Below are positions 12,478 to 23,155 of a stretch of 64,000 bases of DNA, one piece after another. Source of the stretch: Diplosphaera chodatii (lineage: Eukaryota; Chlorophyta; Trebouxiophyceae; Prasiolales; Stichococcaceae); contig JAALGY010000054.1 in NCBI GenBank assembly GCA_032358165.1, positions 124,001 through 188,000 on the forward strand. Reading direction: 5' to 3'. Below the pieces are notes generated by a model that did not search any database, was not told where the DNA came from, and saw only the letters and a program-made list of their open reading frames with translations. Each line of letters starts with the position of its first letter. The stretch's first letter is position 1. Made by a program: the position numbers and the translations under genes.

Positions 12478-15400
12478 ATGACGGACCAACACATTCCAGG
12501 CGTTGCCGTCGCCGCCGCTGCTGCTGTTGTAGTGCTGCTGCTTGCAGCTGCACGCAAGCGGGGAAAGCGCCGCCTGCCAGATGGAGGCCGAGACGACGAC
12601 CTGATCGGTGGGGCCAGCATGCATGATGTAAGGGTTGCAGCTGCGAGTCAGAAGCCGTATCGGTGTAGGGACATTCAGCCAAGTACAATCATGCTGCTGC
12701 AGGCCTGGTGGGCTGGACGTCGCGTCTGTGCGCAGGTAAACGCAGCATGTCATGAGCACTGTGGTGACGTTTCTGCCGTATATCACCTCCCGCAAATCAA
12801 TACAAATGTTCAGAGCCTACGGTGTTTCATGCAGCCGCCAGGGCGCTGGAGACGGAGCAGCCGGACGCCCTGTACCAGGACCCGCTGGCTGAGACGCTCG
12901 CCGGCAGCGACGCGATGGTGTACGCACGGCAGACCGCGGAGGGCGTGAACCCCAAGGTGCGCGCACATGATGCGCAGCTCCAATACATCATGACATCACC
13001 CTGAGACCAGGCGCTTGGTTGTGCAGAGTATGCAGAGCGTCATGAATCTGACGGCGTGCCAGACAGCAGCATGCATGCATGCGAGCTCGTCTCTTGAGGA
13101 GGTACCGAGTTTGAGGCTGAGTTGGGCTCTGTGATGCCTGGCGCGTCACACCCGAGTGTCGTTCACCGTGAACAGATGGACTTCAAGGACTCCAGCAATT
13201 TCATGGGCACGGTGCCGGACGCCCAGGGGCGGGGCGAGCACACGCTGGGCAGCTTCCACATCCGCACCAAGGCGCGCCATTCTGCTCAGACCCCTTCTCT
13301 GATCCCCCTTGGGGTAGCTGGCGGCTCTGGCAGCAGCGGTCCTTGGGCTGCTGTCACAGCAGGCGGCAAGTGAGTCGCCATGGCTGCGGCTGAGCTGGCA
13401 TACGGTTGTGAATACCAGGAGGAAATGTGTGACATAGTCCCCCATGTATAGGAGGCGTGGTGCCAGCCTGACGATGCGAGTTGCCATGCGCTCGTGGCTG
13501 TACACCTTGTCTGAACGAAAGTACTGGCGTCCTCAGCAGCTGTGTGTCTGGCCTGCAGTTTCTCGACGATGCGCTGCTGCGTTTCATGGGACATAACCCT
13601 GGGGGACCAGCCAAAACCGCCACCCAGGTGTGTTGGCAAACAGTCCCAGCTGGCTTTTGTGAGAGCGCACCCATGAAGCAGCAGCACCGTCGCGTGCTGC
13701 AGCATGCATCCAGCGGTGGAAAAAGTTGAGGAGTGTAGGTGTGCATGTTGTCAGTGATGTTCCGCCATGACAGACCCATGTGGCGAATGACGTGGCCAGC
13801 TGCGATGCGACCTGTCCGCCGTCGCCACGTGCTGCAGGTGGTGCTGCTGGGAGCGGGGATGGTCACGCGCGCCTGGCGGCTGCGCATGCCTCCGGGCGTC
13901 AGGTGCGCGGTGCCATCCGTGCCTGCAACGCCTCCGACATCAATCACGACCGCATGTCTGGGCTGTCAACACCGCACCGCGGCTGGACCGTCATGCAGGC
14001 GGTGGCAGCGAGTGCGCACGTGTCGCGACGTGTTCCCTGCTTTTCCACCTGACTGCAAATCACAGGAGATGGCGTCTGATGCTGTAGCACAGCTCGCCAA
14101 CGTTCACGTGGTGCTTGCAGGTGGTTCGAGGTGGACCGGCCAGGCGTGCTGAGCGTCAAGCACCGCCTGCTGGCGCGCTTGGGCGCCGAGCTGCCGGCGG
14201 GGGTGGTCTCGAACCGGCAACAGAAGGGAGCCGGGCGGGACTCCCAGGACGGCGGCCGGCCGCGGTTCCCGCTGCTGGCGGCGTCGTACGCGGCGGTGGC
14301 GGGCGATCTGGGGGATGGCACCTGGGCCTCGGAGCTTCAAAAAGCAGGTCAGCCGACGCACAACACCGACTGTGCAGATGCTTGCAATCCTCTCTGCGAC
14401 GGGCCTCTGCGGGCGTTGTGTGCTTGGGGCGGGTGGCAGCTGCGCTGCCAGGCTGGGGCTTGCCGCCGGGCAGAAGGGCCGTAGCAACATGGGTCAGCGG
14501 CTCTCCCACGCCCGGCAGAATCGACAGTACCCAAGGTCACTGCAGCAGTTGAGTGGAGGAATGCCGCCGCAGGGTGGGACGTGACGGTGCCCACAGTCTT
14601 CCTGGCGGAAGGGCTCACGCGGTACCTCAAGCCCGAGGTGCTTGAGGCCATGTTCCGGACAGCTGCCCAGGTCCGCGCTCTACTCGCTGCTGAACCGCAC
14701 GCTTCACGCCGCAAGCAACCCATGCCTTGCTCGCAGTTTGTGGCCTAAGGGTTTGTGCCAGCTGCTCTAATTCCATCCTGTTCGCCTCTCCACTGCCCGC
14801 TGCCTGGGCATGCCCAAGGCATGAGGCACAGCGCACGCCTGTGGCCAGATACTTCATCCGGTTCCCGGTGATGGCTGCAGGAAGCGGCGCCCGGCAGCAC
14901 CTTCATCGCGACGATGTCGTCGCAGGAGGAGGTGGACGAGTGGCGGTCCAAGCCCAAAACCCTGGGGGGCGTCAACGAGCACGTGTACTGGGGCTACCCC
15001 AACGACCCCGCAGAGGTACGCTATTTATTATCAGAAATTGTTCAAATCAAACATAAGCAGGAGTGTGATGCCATCAAGGTTGCAGGACAGGTGACAGCGC
15101 TTTGCTGAGCAGCTGGGGTGCGAGCCGCGCCCTGGCTGCAGGGGCTCTTCTGGTGGCGGTGTTCCTGTGCCTTGCTGTGCCCCTGGCCTGACCAGCGCAG
15201 CTGCGCCTGCAGTGCAACACCCTTTCACTTTGTGCATGATGTGACGAATAGGGCAAAAATCGCCATTGCCGTTTGCAGATACACAAGGTCTGCAGCAGCT
15301 TGGCCTGCTATTCAGATGCTGGCCACACACCCGCGTGTAAGAGCGGTTCACCACCATGTCAGCCTGACACCGCGTCCCATGTGCGCGTGCAGATGCGGGC

Positions 15401-15560
15401 GTTCTTCGAGGGCCTGGGCTGGCACCAGACCGGCGGCGAGACAGCGCTGACCTGCGGCCGCAGGGTGATCGGCCCGAGCCGCAAGCTCAGCTTCGACGAC
15501 AGCGTGCGGGGCACCGGGCACTCCTACATGTTCTGGATCGCGCACAACGTGCGGGCGTGA
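12478..15560 (+). CDS. SAM-dependent methyltransferase of the leucine carboxyl methyltransferase (LCM/TIGR00027) family, N-terminally anchored
   Basis: Nine exons give 376 aa: 12478-12607, 12814-12956, 13176-13271, 13559-13627, 13838-13902, 14121-14347, 14573-14670, 14881-15015, 15393-15560. The first exon encodes a hydrophobic run (about residues 8-26) followed by KRGKRR, which looks like a signal anchor. Family hallmarks follow in order: ARALETEQPDALYQDPLAE (N-terminal helix), VVLLGAGMVTRAWRL (SAM-binding motif I), WFEVDRPGVL, VFLAEGLTRYL, PGSTFIATM and a C-terminal beta-strand region. Family members methylate carboxylates or small molecules; the substrate here is unknown. Motif I reads GAGMVTRA where the family usually has GAG.DTRA, so the acidic residue is replaced by Val. 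The intron after exon 3 is GC-AG. The start of exon 2 could instead be 12835. Confidence 0.8.
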
Positions 15561-16250
15561 CCCCGACGTGACCTTGTAGCACGGTGACAAGTAGGCCACG
15601 CAGCAGCGTTTTCAGGGAACATCAGTGCCTGGGCGGTTGGTAGACATTGCAGGCGGAAGTTGCCTGGGACAAGTATCCTTGCCTTGTGCCAGCCGGCCTT
15701 CTTGTTTGGCAGGTAGATGGTTTGACTTGTCACTTTAGGTGGTCACATAGCCTGCGTGGCAGCAATAGCTTGCCAGCAGCACACTCTCTTGCAACACCGT
15801 ATCAGCAGAGTTTGTGTTATGTAGTCAGTGGTAGGCTGTGACAGGAGTTGCTCTGGAGGTGCCTGCCTCAGTTTGCAACTGTCGTGCACAAATTGCAATT
15901 GACACGCTATCGCTGCAGAAAGGCCAGCCCCGACATCAACCCAACAGCAGTGCAGCAAAATCAGAAAGTCGCATCCACCCCACTCACTCTCACCGCACAG
16001 GTACAACACCCTCGTCGACGATCACGGGGTCAAATGCTGCTGCCTCTGCAACAATGCTTGCCTATTGGCAATCTTCAAGTCCTCCCGTGCGATCCAGTGC
16101 TGCTATCAAACCCTGTGTCCGTGTCTGTTGGCCCCAACGAAGAGCATCTGACTGTACGCTACCGCAGAAGCACCCTGATGCTACATATGTTGTCTGCCCT
16201 GAAGGAGAACATTATCTCCTCCTGTTCTCAAGGTCCTGGGGTATGCGGTG
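15561..16250. other. Convergent 3' intergenic region
   Basis: About 690 bp between the stop of the plus-strand methyltransferase and the stop of the minus-strand ELF4 gene. It should contain both 3' UTRs. I see no further gene. Confidence 0.4.
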
Positions 16251-17777
16251 CTAGCTTGCGGTGCCGTTGGCTGTGGCGCCAGCGCTCTGCGCGACGCTGC
16301 CGCTGGGCATGCTGACGCCCGCGGCCGCCGAGAACTCCTCGAACGACCTCCCCATCTCCTTGTACAGCTCGACCACCTGCACCAAACAATGCCGAACGGA
16401 GTGAGGAACCCAGGGCAATCTAAACAGGCAGCTGAATCACCGTATGAGAAGGGTCCAGGCGTAAGAAGGGAGCGTGCCCCGTGACAGGATGCCCCACAGC
16501 TGGGACTGCGTTTCACACGCCGTGTGGGTTGGCAGGCCTGCTCGCCTTGGCGACGTTGCCGTTGAGCTCGCGGATCAGCAGGTGGTTGCGCGCGAGCGCC
16601 TCGGGCGCACGCCCCTCGTGGTTCGCGTTGATCTCGTTGATCAGCAGCCTGCGGCGGGGGCGGCCGCCAGTGAGTTCATGTCATCCAGCTCCGCATGGAT
16701 TGTCTAGCCCACGGCGCGCCAACAGACTTGGTGGTTGAGAAGTCATGTGTGCTGAGGAGGATGCTGTGTCGGAAGCACTTCGCACTTGTTCTGGTCCAAG
16801 ATGCTCTGCACGTCGCCGGTGAGCTCGAAGCCGGACCAGGCGACGTCCTCGGGCGGCGCCATCGCCCCCGCGCCGGCGAGGCCATTCGGCAGCGCCACCG
16901 GCGCGGCGTCGGGCGCCGCCGGCGGCACCGTGACTGCAGGCGCCGATGCAGCAGCAGCGGCTGCGGGCGCGTCTGCAGCGGCGGGCTGTCCATTGGCCGG
17001 CGCCGCCACCGCTGGCGGTGGTGCTACCGCCGCTTGTGGTGATGCTGCTGGTGCAGCTGCTGCCGCTTGTGGATGTGGTGCTGCTGGTATTGCTGCCGCT
17101 GCTGCCGCTGCTGTGCCTGCTGGATTGACATCCACCTGTGGGCGGCAAACTCACAGCTGAGATGACGGCATCGCAGCACATGCACGTGCGGGCGTGTTGC
17201 ATCACACAGCGGCATCACTGCATCACACAACAGCGCACGGTCATGCTGTCGCTGCAGTTTGCGGGGTCCAGTGTTTGCATGGGGTGTCGGTGTGGAGCAC
17301 CTGCATGGGCGCGGCCTCGCTCTCCTGCTCAGCTGCCGGCGCGGCCGCCTGCTGGCTCTGCGACGGCGGCTGCGGCTGCGGCTGCGGCTGCGGCTGCGGC
17401 TGCGACGGCTGTGGCGGCGGCTGCAGCGCCTGAGAGACCGCCGGCAGCTGTGACGGCGCCGCCACTGGCGCTGCGGGCTGCGCCGGCGGCTGCACGGCAG
17501 GCGCTGCAGGCGTCGCCGCTGCCGCTGCTGCAGCAGCTAGTGGTGGCGCCTGCTGCTGAGCCGCTGGCGGCTGCGACGTGGCCGTGGCGCCGGCTGCTGG
17601 GTGCGGAGCGGCTGCTACGGGGGCTGCCGGCTGCGGCTGCGGCGGAGGCGTGGGCGTCGGCGTGAGCGATGGCGATGCAGGCTTTGCTTGCTGTGCAGCG
17701 ATGGCGGCGAACGCTGATGGCGCTGGTGAGGCAGCTGCGGCGGGCGGCTGCGGTGTTAATTGTTCCTGGGCGTCCAT
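16251..17777 (-). CDS. ELF4: ELF4 (EARLY FLOWERING 4, DUF1313) family protein
   Basis: Minus-strand gene of four exons (17301-17777, 16786-17135, 16546-16648, 16251-16376), 351 aa, every phase consistent. The ELF4 domain lies at about residues 260-335 and spans the last three exons: WSGFELTGDVQSILDQNK, LLINEINANHEGRAPE, ARNHLLIRELNGNVAK and VVELYKEMGRSFEEF. This matches the family pattern of an all-helical dimer: a vQ.iLDqN core, an invariant NH, then LIrELN.N and Vv.lY. In Arabidopsis, ELF4 works with ELF3 and LUX in the evening complex of the clock. Here the domain follows about 260 residues rich in Ala, Pro and Gln (including a PQ run), whereas land-plant ELF4 is only about 110 aa. The third intron is GC-AG. 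An in-frame ATG at 17804 or 17828 would lengthen the N-terminus. Confidence 0.85.
17368..17403. repeat. Hexanucleotide repeat (GGCTGC)6 within the ELF4 first exon
   Basis: Six perfect copies of GGCTGC on the plus strand. On the coding (minus) strand they encode an alternating Gln/Pro tract in the low-complexity N-terminus of the ELF4-family protein. Such tracts can vary in length between strains. Confidence 0.8.
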
Positions 17778-18924
17778 GATGCCTGGGACACGTGCAAAAG
17801 GCATAGCTTTGGGCAAGATGGCATGCACCGATTAACGGTCAGTCCCTGTGCCGCTCTGCAACAGGGGGTTTCAACCATCCGGTTGGTAGGGCCTGCCTGG
17901 ACTGCAGGCTTGTCCAAACCTCCGTAGCTTTCGCGCACTGAGTCTCCCTCACCGTCTGTCTATCTGGGGCGCTGCTGTGGGATGTTGCCAGCACACTGCA
18001 CCAGGCCTGCACCGCGAATATTCTCGGTTCTGCTTGCTGGACGTCTTAGAGAATAGCTCCTGGCTTCAGAAACGTGTTGCAGCGTCAGGATCAGGCGCTA
18101 GGAGAGCGCCTCGGAGCAAATGCTAGAATTCAGGGATGCACAGAAAGTCTGGCTGCAACTCTGCGTTGCACCAGTTTCTGCGCTGTCGAACGCAACAGTC
18201 CGGCAGTAGCGTACTGTTGTGGTCGATCAGTGCCACAAACGCAGAGTGCGCTTGCATCGCGCCTCCTGCCACAAGGATCACGTCATCCCAACAACATCTG
18301 TGCACAATTTCTGAGCAGTGTTTCATAACATCATATGCCATTTGCACCAGCCTCAGGGCATCCTCATTGGCGCACGCGTGACTGAAGTGTTCCGGCCTGA
18401 CGTTGATCTGCCGCTGTGCAGCCACATGTAGCATTGCGTGTAGTTTGATCTGACAGCCTTTCACACTTCGACATAGCAGCTGTTTTTGCAGGATACAGTG
18501 GCACAGAGCATCTGCGATCCATCTCACCACCAAAATCATCCCGGCGAGAGGGTGGCGACCCTGCAACCGAGCAGTCGCACGCCCTGCCACACACCGCAGG
18601 ACAACAGCTGATGGTGCCACTGTAGGTGCGCAACGAATCCGCAACTGTCTCACAGCCAGCGGGGCCAGTATCACCCCTTTGCAGCCGTAGGGTTCGCACG
18701 TCCTCCCGGATGGCATCAGCAAGCACTCTCGCACGGTGGTTGAGCTACCAAGCGCCATCCAGGTCGACGGATATGCGCTCTCCTGCAGGAGAGGGAGAAG
18801 ACAGCAGGGCGCTACAAGCTTGAGTAGTAAGCTCAAAGACGGAGCAGCTGTCGCAAGCGGATCGCTGCAGTCCGCACTGCACCCACTGCCGGTCGCAGCG
18901 CTGGACGCATCAGACGACCCGCAG
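17778..18924. other. Divergent intergenic region upstream of ELF4 and a small membrane protein gene
   Basis: About 1.15 kb containing the ELF4 promoter (minus strand) and the promoter of the gene starting near 18925. The frame leading into 18925 is open upstream to about 18736, so the next gene's first exon may begin earlier or have an upstream exon. No other feature seen. Confidence 0.35.
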
Positions 18925-20138
18925 ATGGTCGGGTCCCCGCTGCGGATGCTGCGCCGGCGCGGCAGCGGCGCGGCCCGCGAGCCGCTGACCAGCTCCGTAG
19001 AGGACCAGCACACACACGTGCGGTCGCTGCGTGTCTTCCACCCCTCGCAGCTGGTTGCACCTGGCGCTGCGCTCATGCAAGCACAATCTTGTGCTTTGCA
19101 TGCGCCTGCCGATGCCTGATATGCATGCCGACCTGGCTTTGCACCGCCCGTGAGGATTGCAAGTCAACATGGTGGTGCTGGCATGGGTGTGATCTCGCTC
19201 ATGCCAAGACATCCCCTTGTGCAGGTGGATGCCTCAGGGGGGAATGACAGCAGTGTCGGCCCCGCGACAGCTGGGACATATGCGCCCGAGCGGGCAGCGC
19301 TGCAGGAGCAGATCGTGCTGCTGCTGCACAAGCGCAACACGGGCATTCTCGGTCGGCTCGGCAGGTGAACCATATCTCACAAGCGACCACTTGCACGACG
19401 TGCCCCTCGGAGCCTCGAAATGCTCTCCTTGACGCATGCGCTTTGACTACGAACATGTAGAACAATGCACAGACGTTCTGAGAACGCATTTCGGGTGCTG
19501 GCTGCGCAGGCGGCTGGCTGTCTGGCTGGAGGTGTACAACATGTCGATGGCGTTCAACTGCGTCGAGCCCTGGGAGCAGGTGCTGCCCCTGCCATGAAGC
19601 CTCTGGGCAAATTTCGAGTCTGCACCGTGCTTGAAGACCGGGGCATCTGACCATCCATGGACGTGGACTCAGTTGCAGCGCCCTGGACCGTTTGGCCTTG
19701 CCCAGCTGCCGCTGGCCCGCGTGTGACACGCTGGCCGCCTGTGCAGGCGATCGGCAACACGGTCGTGCTGGGCGCCATCGCCCTCATCGCTCTCGCAGCT
19801 TGGCGTGAGACCAACCGAGCGCTGGCGTTCGCGTCATATCTGATGCAGACCTGGTGCGGACTGTCGCCGCCGCGCTGCCAACCTCGTTTGTGTTGTGTCT
19901 GCGCAATGTGATGCACTGCACAGTGACATGGTGGTAGTGGGTTATGGGGCGGGCGCTAGCTGTGCCCTTGCATGGACTGCGCTAGGCATAAGCACATTAT
20001 GTGAGCTGATTGACAGGTCCTCAACCCCCGCCGTTTGCGACTGCTGTGCAGGTCTGGCAGTCGGTGAAGCATGGTCTTGAGCCGCAAAGCAGCAACATCT
20101 CAGACCTGAGCGTGTGGTCCAACTTGACTAAGCACTGA
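18925..20138 (+). CDS. Small single-pass membrane protein of unknown function
   Basis: Five-exon model, 172 aa: 18925-19053, 19225-19364, 19510-19579, 19747-19804, 20017-20138. The first exon is basic and Ser-rich (SPLRMLRRRGSGAAREPL). The second has an amphipathic stretch (QEQIVLLLHKRNTGILGRL). Exon 3 has RRLAVWLEVYNMSMAFNC, and exon 4 a clear membrane segment (NTVVLGAIALIALAAW). The C-terminus ends VWSNLTKH. Phases fit at all four joins, and the donor after the membrane segment is a good GTGAGA. The end of exon 1 is uncertain: a donor after HTH at about 19020 also fits. I recognise no family. It sits head-to-tail with another small membrane protein, 0.77 kb downstream. Confidence 0.5.
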
Positions 20139-20905
20139 CGCTTGCTCATGCTACAGCAAGCCACTGGAGTCCTACCAAGAGCAGATAGTATAGAGCGTGG
20201 CCCTTTAGGCTGCAAGGAACCTGTCAGCCGTTCGGTCGCAGGCAATTTATCCATCTCAAGCATGCGATGCAGCAATGGCTAATATACAGCAGGGTCTCCA
20301 GGTGCAAACCACCGCTGTCTGCCCTCGAGCGATGCACGTGCAGGCATGTGGACTCCGATTGACGAGGTGCAATGATGTCTGATGACCGTCCTTTGCCCCA
20401 TTGCTCAATCTTGGGCTGCAGATCACTAATTAGAGCTAGACTACTGCTCTACGCCCAACTGGCTTCGCTGACCTTTATTTGATGTGACTATCGCATGTAC
20501 CAGATGCTATGCGTCATGCAACCCACTTTCACCTGTCGACGATGATTAGCCTGCGACTTCCGCTTACAGACCCTGTAACAATGCAGCATTGAGGGTGTTG
20601 TGCTTCTATCAAGCAGCCATGCCCACAGCCCGCTGTTCTGGCAGCAAGCTGGGCACCGGCCACAGCTACATTGGCGGCCAGCACCGCTCACAATGGCGAT
20701 CATGCGCTCTTCCCTCCAGCAGTGTCACAAGGCTGACGATGCTCCACCGCCACCGGTGAGCCTGCACCCCATGCTACGTCTACAGCCGTGTGCAAACTGG
20801 AAGAAGTGCTCCTGCTGGCTGGACATACATGTGGCTGATGTTTGGCTCATGATTGGTTGATTGGCTGATGACATCAACAACCTACTGCGGATTTCAAGGA
20901 GACTG
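20139..20905. other. Intergenic region between two small membrane protein genes
   Basis: About 770 bp. A short frame at 20694-20757 (MAIMRSSLQQ, ending at a GTGAGC donor) might be an upstream exon of the next gene, but its phase does not join cleanly to the following acceptor. No other signal seen. Confidence 0.35.
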
Positions 20906-21912
20906 ATGTCCGCATGCAGTGGCGCCCATCGCTCGAACCTGGGCATCGTCCGCACGAATCGGCACAATAGCAGCGGGCGTACCAGCGGCAGCAGCCAGGA
21001 TGAGCAGGTCGAGAGCTGGGTCCTGGAGACCCACGGAATCGACATCGAGCTAGCCGCCGTGAGGCGCGCGCGGCAGGAGATGAAGGTGGTGGCCGTGCAG
21101 TTGCATCAGCGTCCGCATGGTTCACTTGTCATTTGCGCAGCAATGCCGCTGCACAGCAGCTGTGCCATGCAGGCAGGTGTGCGGCCTGCTGCACGCACAT
21201 CCACAGTTGTAGCATACGCGTGTGCCTTGTGCCGCAGGTCTTTATTGACCAGCTTGGCCTGGAGACAGTGCTCGAGGCGCACGACGCCTACACGAGGAAG
21301 CTGGCCGCCTTCAAGGCAAGGCCCTCTGCAAGTCGAGTCCTTCATTCTCTTGCCGTTGCGTCCCTCCTCCACGTTTGACGTTTGAGGTGATCGAGCTTGC
21401 TTGTTGATCAGCATGATGTGACAGTGAGATATGCTTTTCTGCAGTGGGCCATGCGCGTCTTCTTAGGGGCAGGTCTTGTGTTTGCCGCAGCGGCCATTAA
21501 TACAAACCCGACAGAAACTGTTGAGCAGCCAGGATACGCCGGGTACTGCGTGCTCCTGATCCTGTGTTGCAGCGTGTGCAGTGGAATATACGGTGAGTAT
21601 CATCCCGCTCCCTGTAATGCACACGCTGGTAGCAGTCGAACACTGACGGCAACATGGTGTCCAACGGCTGCTGCGCACCAAAGGCATCCGGCAAACCTGC
21701 CATCGCATGGCACCTTGACCCATGTGCTCCATGGCTGGGTTGTATCTGCGTTGCGCGCAGTGATCGTACACAGCTGGGAGCTGCTGAATGCCCGGCACGC
21801 TCTGCACGCCCGCTTTGACGAGGCGCACGCGGCCCTGGCTGGCGGGGTGCCCCGCGGAGAGCTCGCCACAGTGGTGCGCACGCTCAGGAGCAGCACCGTC
21901 CGCCTCGAGTAG
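20906..21912 (+). CDS. Putative membrane protein of unknown function with one or two membrane segments
   Basis: Four exons, 185 aa if the ATG at 20906 is used: 20906-21085, 21238-21315, 21445-21592, 21761-21912. The N-terminal third is Ser/Arg-rich, then acidic (DEQVESWVLETHGIDIELA). Exon 2 gives VFIDQLGLETVLEAHDAY. Exon 3 encodes two hydrophobic segments (VFLGAGLVFAAAAI and YCVLLILCCSVCSGIYG) split by a short polar loop. The tail is helical and charged (LLNARHALHARFDEAHAAL) and ends STVRLE. The topology suggests a hairpin-type membrane anchor between two soluble helical parts. The second intron is GC-AG (AAG before GCAAGG). The true start may lie upstream, because the frame is open to about 20861. 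No family recognised. Confidence 0.55.
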
Positions 21913-23155
21913 GGGTGAGCACAAGGCCCTGCCTGTCGTGGCGACAGCATTGCCGACGGTGCACCTGGCGCTCGATTCCGCAGCCATGGACGTTGCTTGG
22001 TAGAACCTTATGTGCAGCTGGTATGCTGCAGGGCGCACTTTGAAACAGTGTACACGCGGATGCAGTAGGAGCGCAGCGTCACTCGTACGACTATGGCTGC
22101 GAGAGACAGGACGCAACCCGCATACCGATCGCCCTGATTCAGCAGGGTCAGTTTTGGGGATGTTTGCTATTTCTGTGTTTCAAACGGCCATAAATAGGAG
22201 GGGAAGTAGGGTGAGCAGTTGCCCTTCGCACATTTCTGTGTTGCAGCATGATCTAGGTGCTTTTCGAGCTGCGTGTCAGTGGTCAGACTCTGAGCTTTGC
22301 ACTCCGCACCTGCTACGGTGCAGTCAGCCCATGTGCAGTGGGCGGCTACCTGCCCTGTAGTTCGATCGGGGCATGCCAGCTGGGCAGCTAGTTCTGGCCC
22401 AGCAGAGCTTCGGAGTGTTGCTTTGTTTGGGTTTCAGCATCTGGTAGCAAGTCACATCAAGATTCTGATGGACTTGCAGCTTTGGACATAGGAGGGTGTA
22501 ACACGGTAGTCGGCAGAGCTGGTTGCATTCTGCACATGGGTGTGGCTGCAGCAAGACCCGAAGCCTAGTTGCACAGCATCAGCAAACAACACCGTTGCCA
22601 TGCACGCAGGATCTGCGCTCATTGCAAGCACGTTGCGTTCCAGGCTGCAGGGCAAGCGGCTGTCGCAGGCTAACTGTAACTGCATGCTGCTTCCTGACGG
22701 CTGCGGTGCTTCCACCACTGCTGGCACGGCATTGCACCACAGCTGGCGCTCGGACCCGCATCGCTATTTTTGAGTCCGTGCAGTCACTTGGAACGACTGC
22801 AGCTGCTATTTCACCGCTGTACGCTGCGATCCCGCTGGTTTGCCCAAGGCTGCTGGAAGGTGCATGCGCCGAGGCGGCAGCGCACAGCCGCAGCCTGAAG
22901 ACTTCCCTCTGAAGACTTCCCGCTGCACCCGTTACGCCTGCAGCGGTCAGCGGAGCACACGCGGCAAGGTGGGATGCCGATCAGCCGGGGACGACGGCCT
23001 TTTGCATGCATGTGGCATGCGCCCACCTGATGCGGTGCCTTGCCTCCGAAACAGCGCTAGGCGCCCGTCACACATTACTGGACAGCTCATTCTCAAAAGT
23101 GCGTATACACAGCAGGGAGCGAGGTCTCCACCCGCGGTCAGATGCCACAGGGCAG
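21913..23155. other. Intergenic region plus the unresolved 5' exon(s) of the SPOUT1 gene
   Basis: About 1.2 kb. The SPOUT1 gene needs an upstream exon ending in codon phase 2. The best candidate is the short stretch ending at a GTGGGA donor at about 22969, whose frame reads into TPAAVSGAHAAR. A stop codon sits close upstream in that frame and I found no convincing ATG. The rest shows nothing. Confidence 0.35.

Noticed and set aside
18123..19076. A 317-codon minus-strand open frame, the longest uninterrupted minus frame in this region
   Set aside because: Its translation has no family resemblance, and the plus strand in the same interval has a splice-consistent gene. High GC leaves long antisense frames open.
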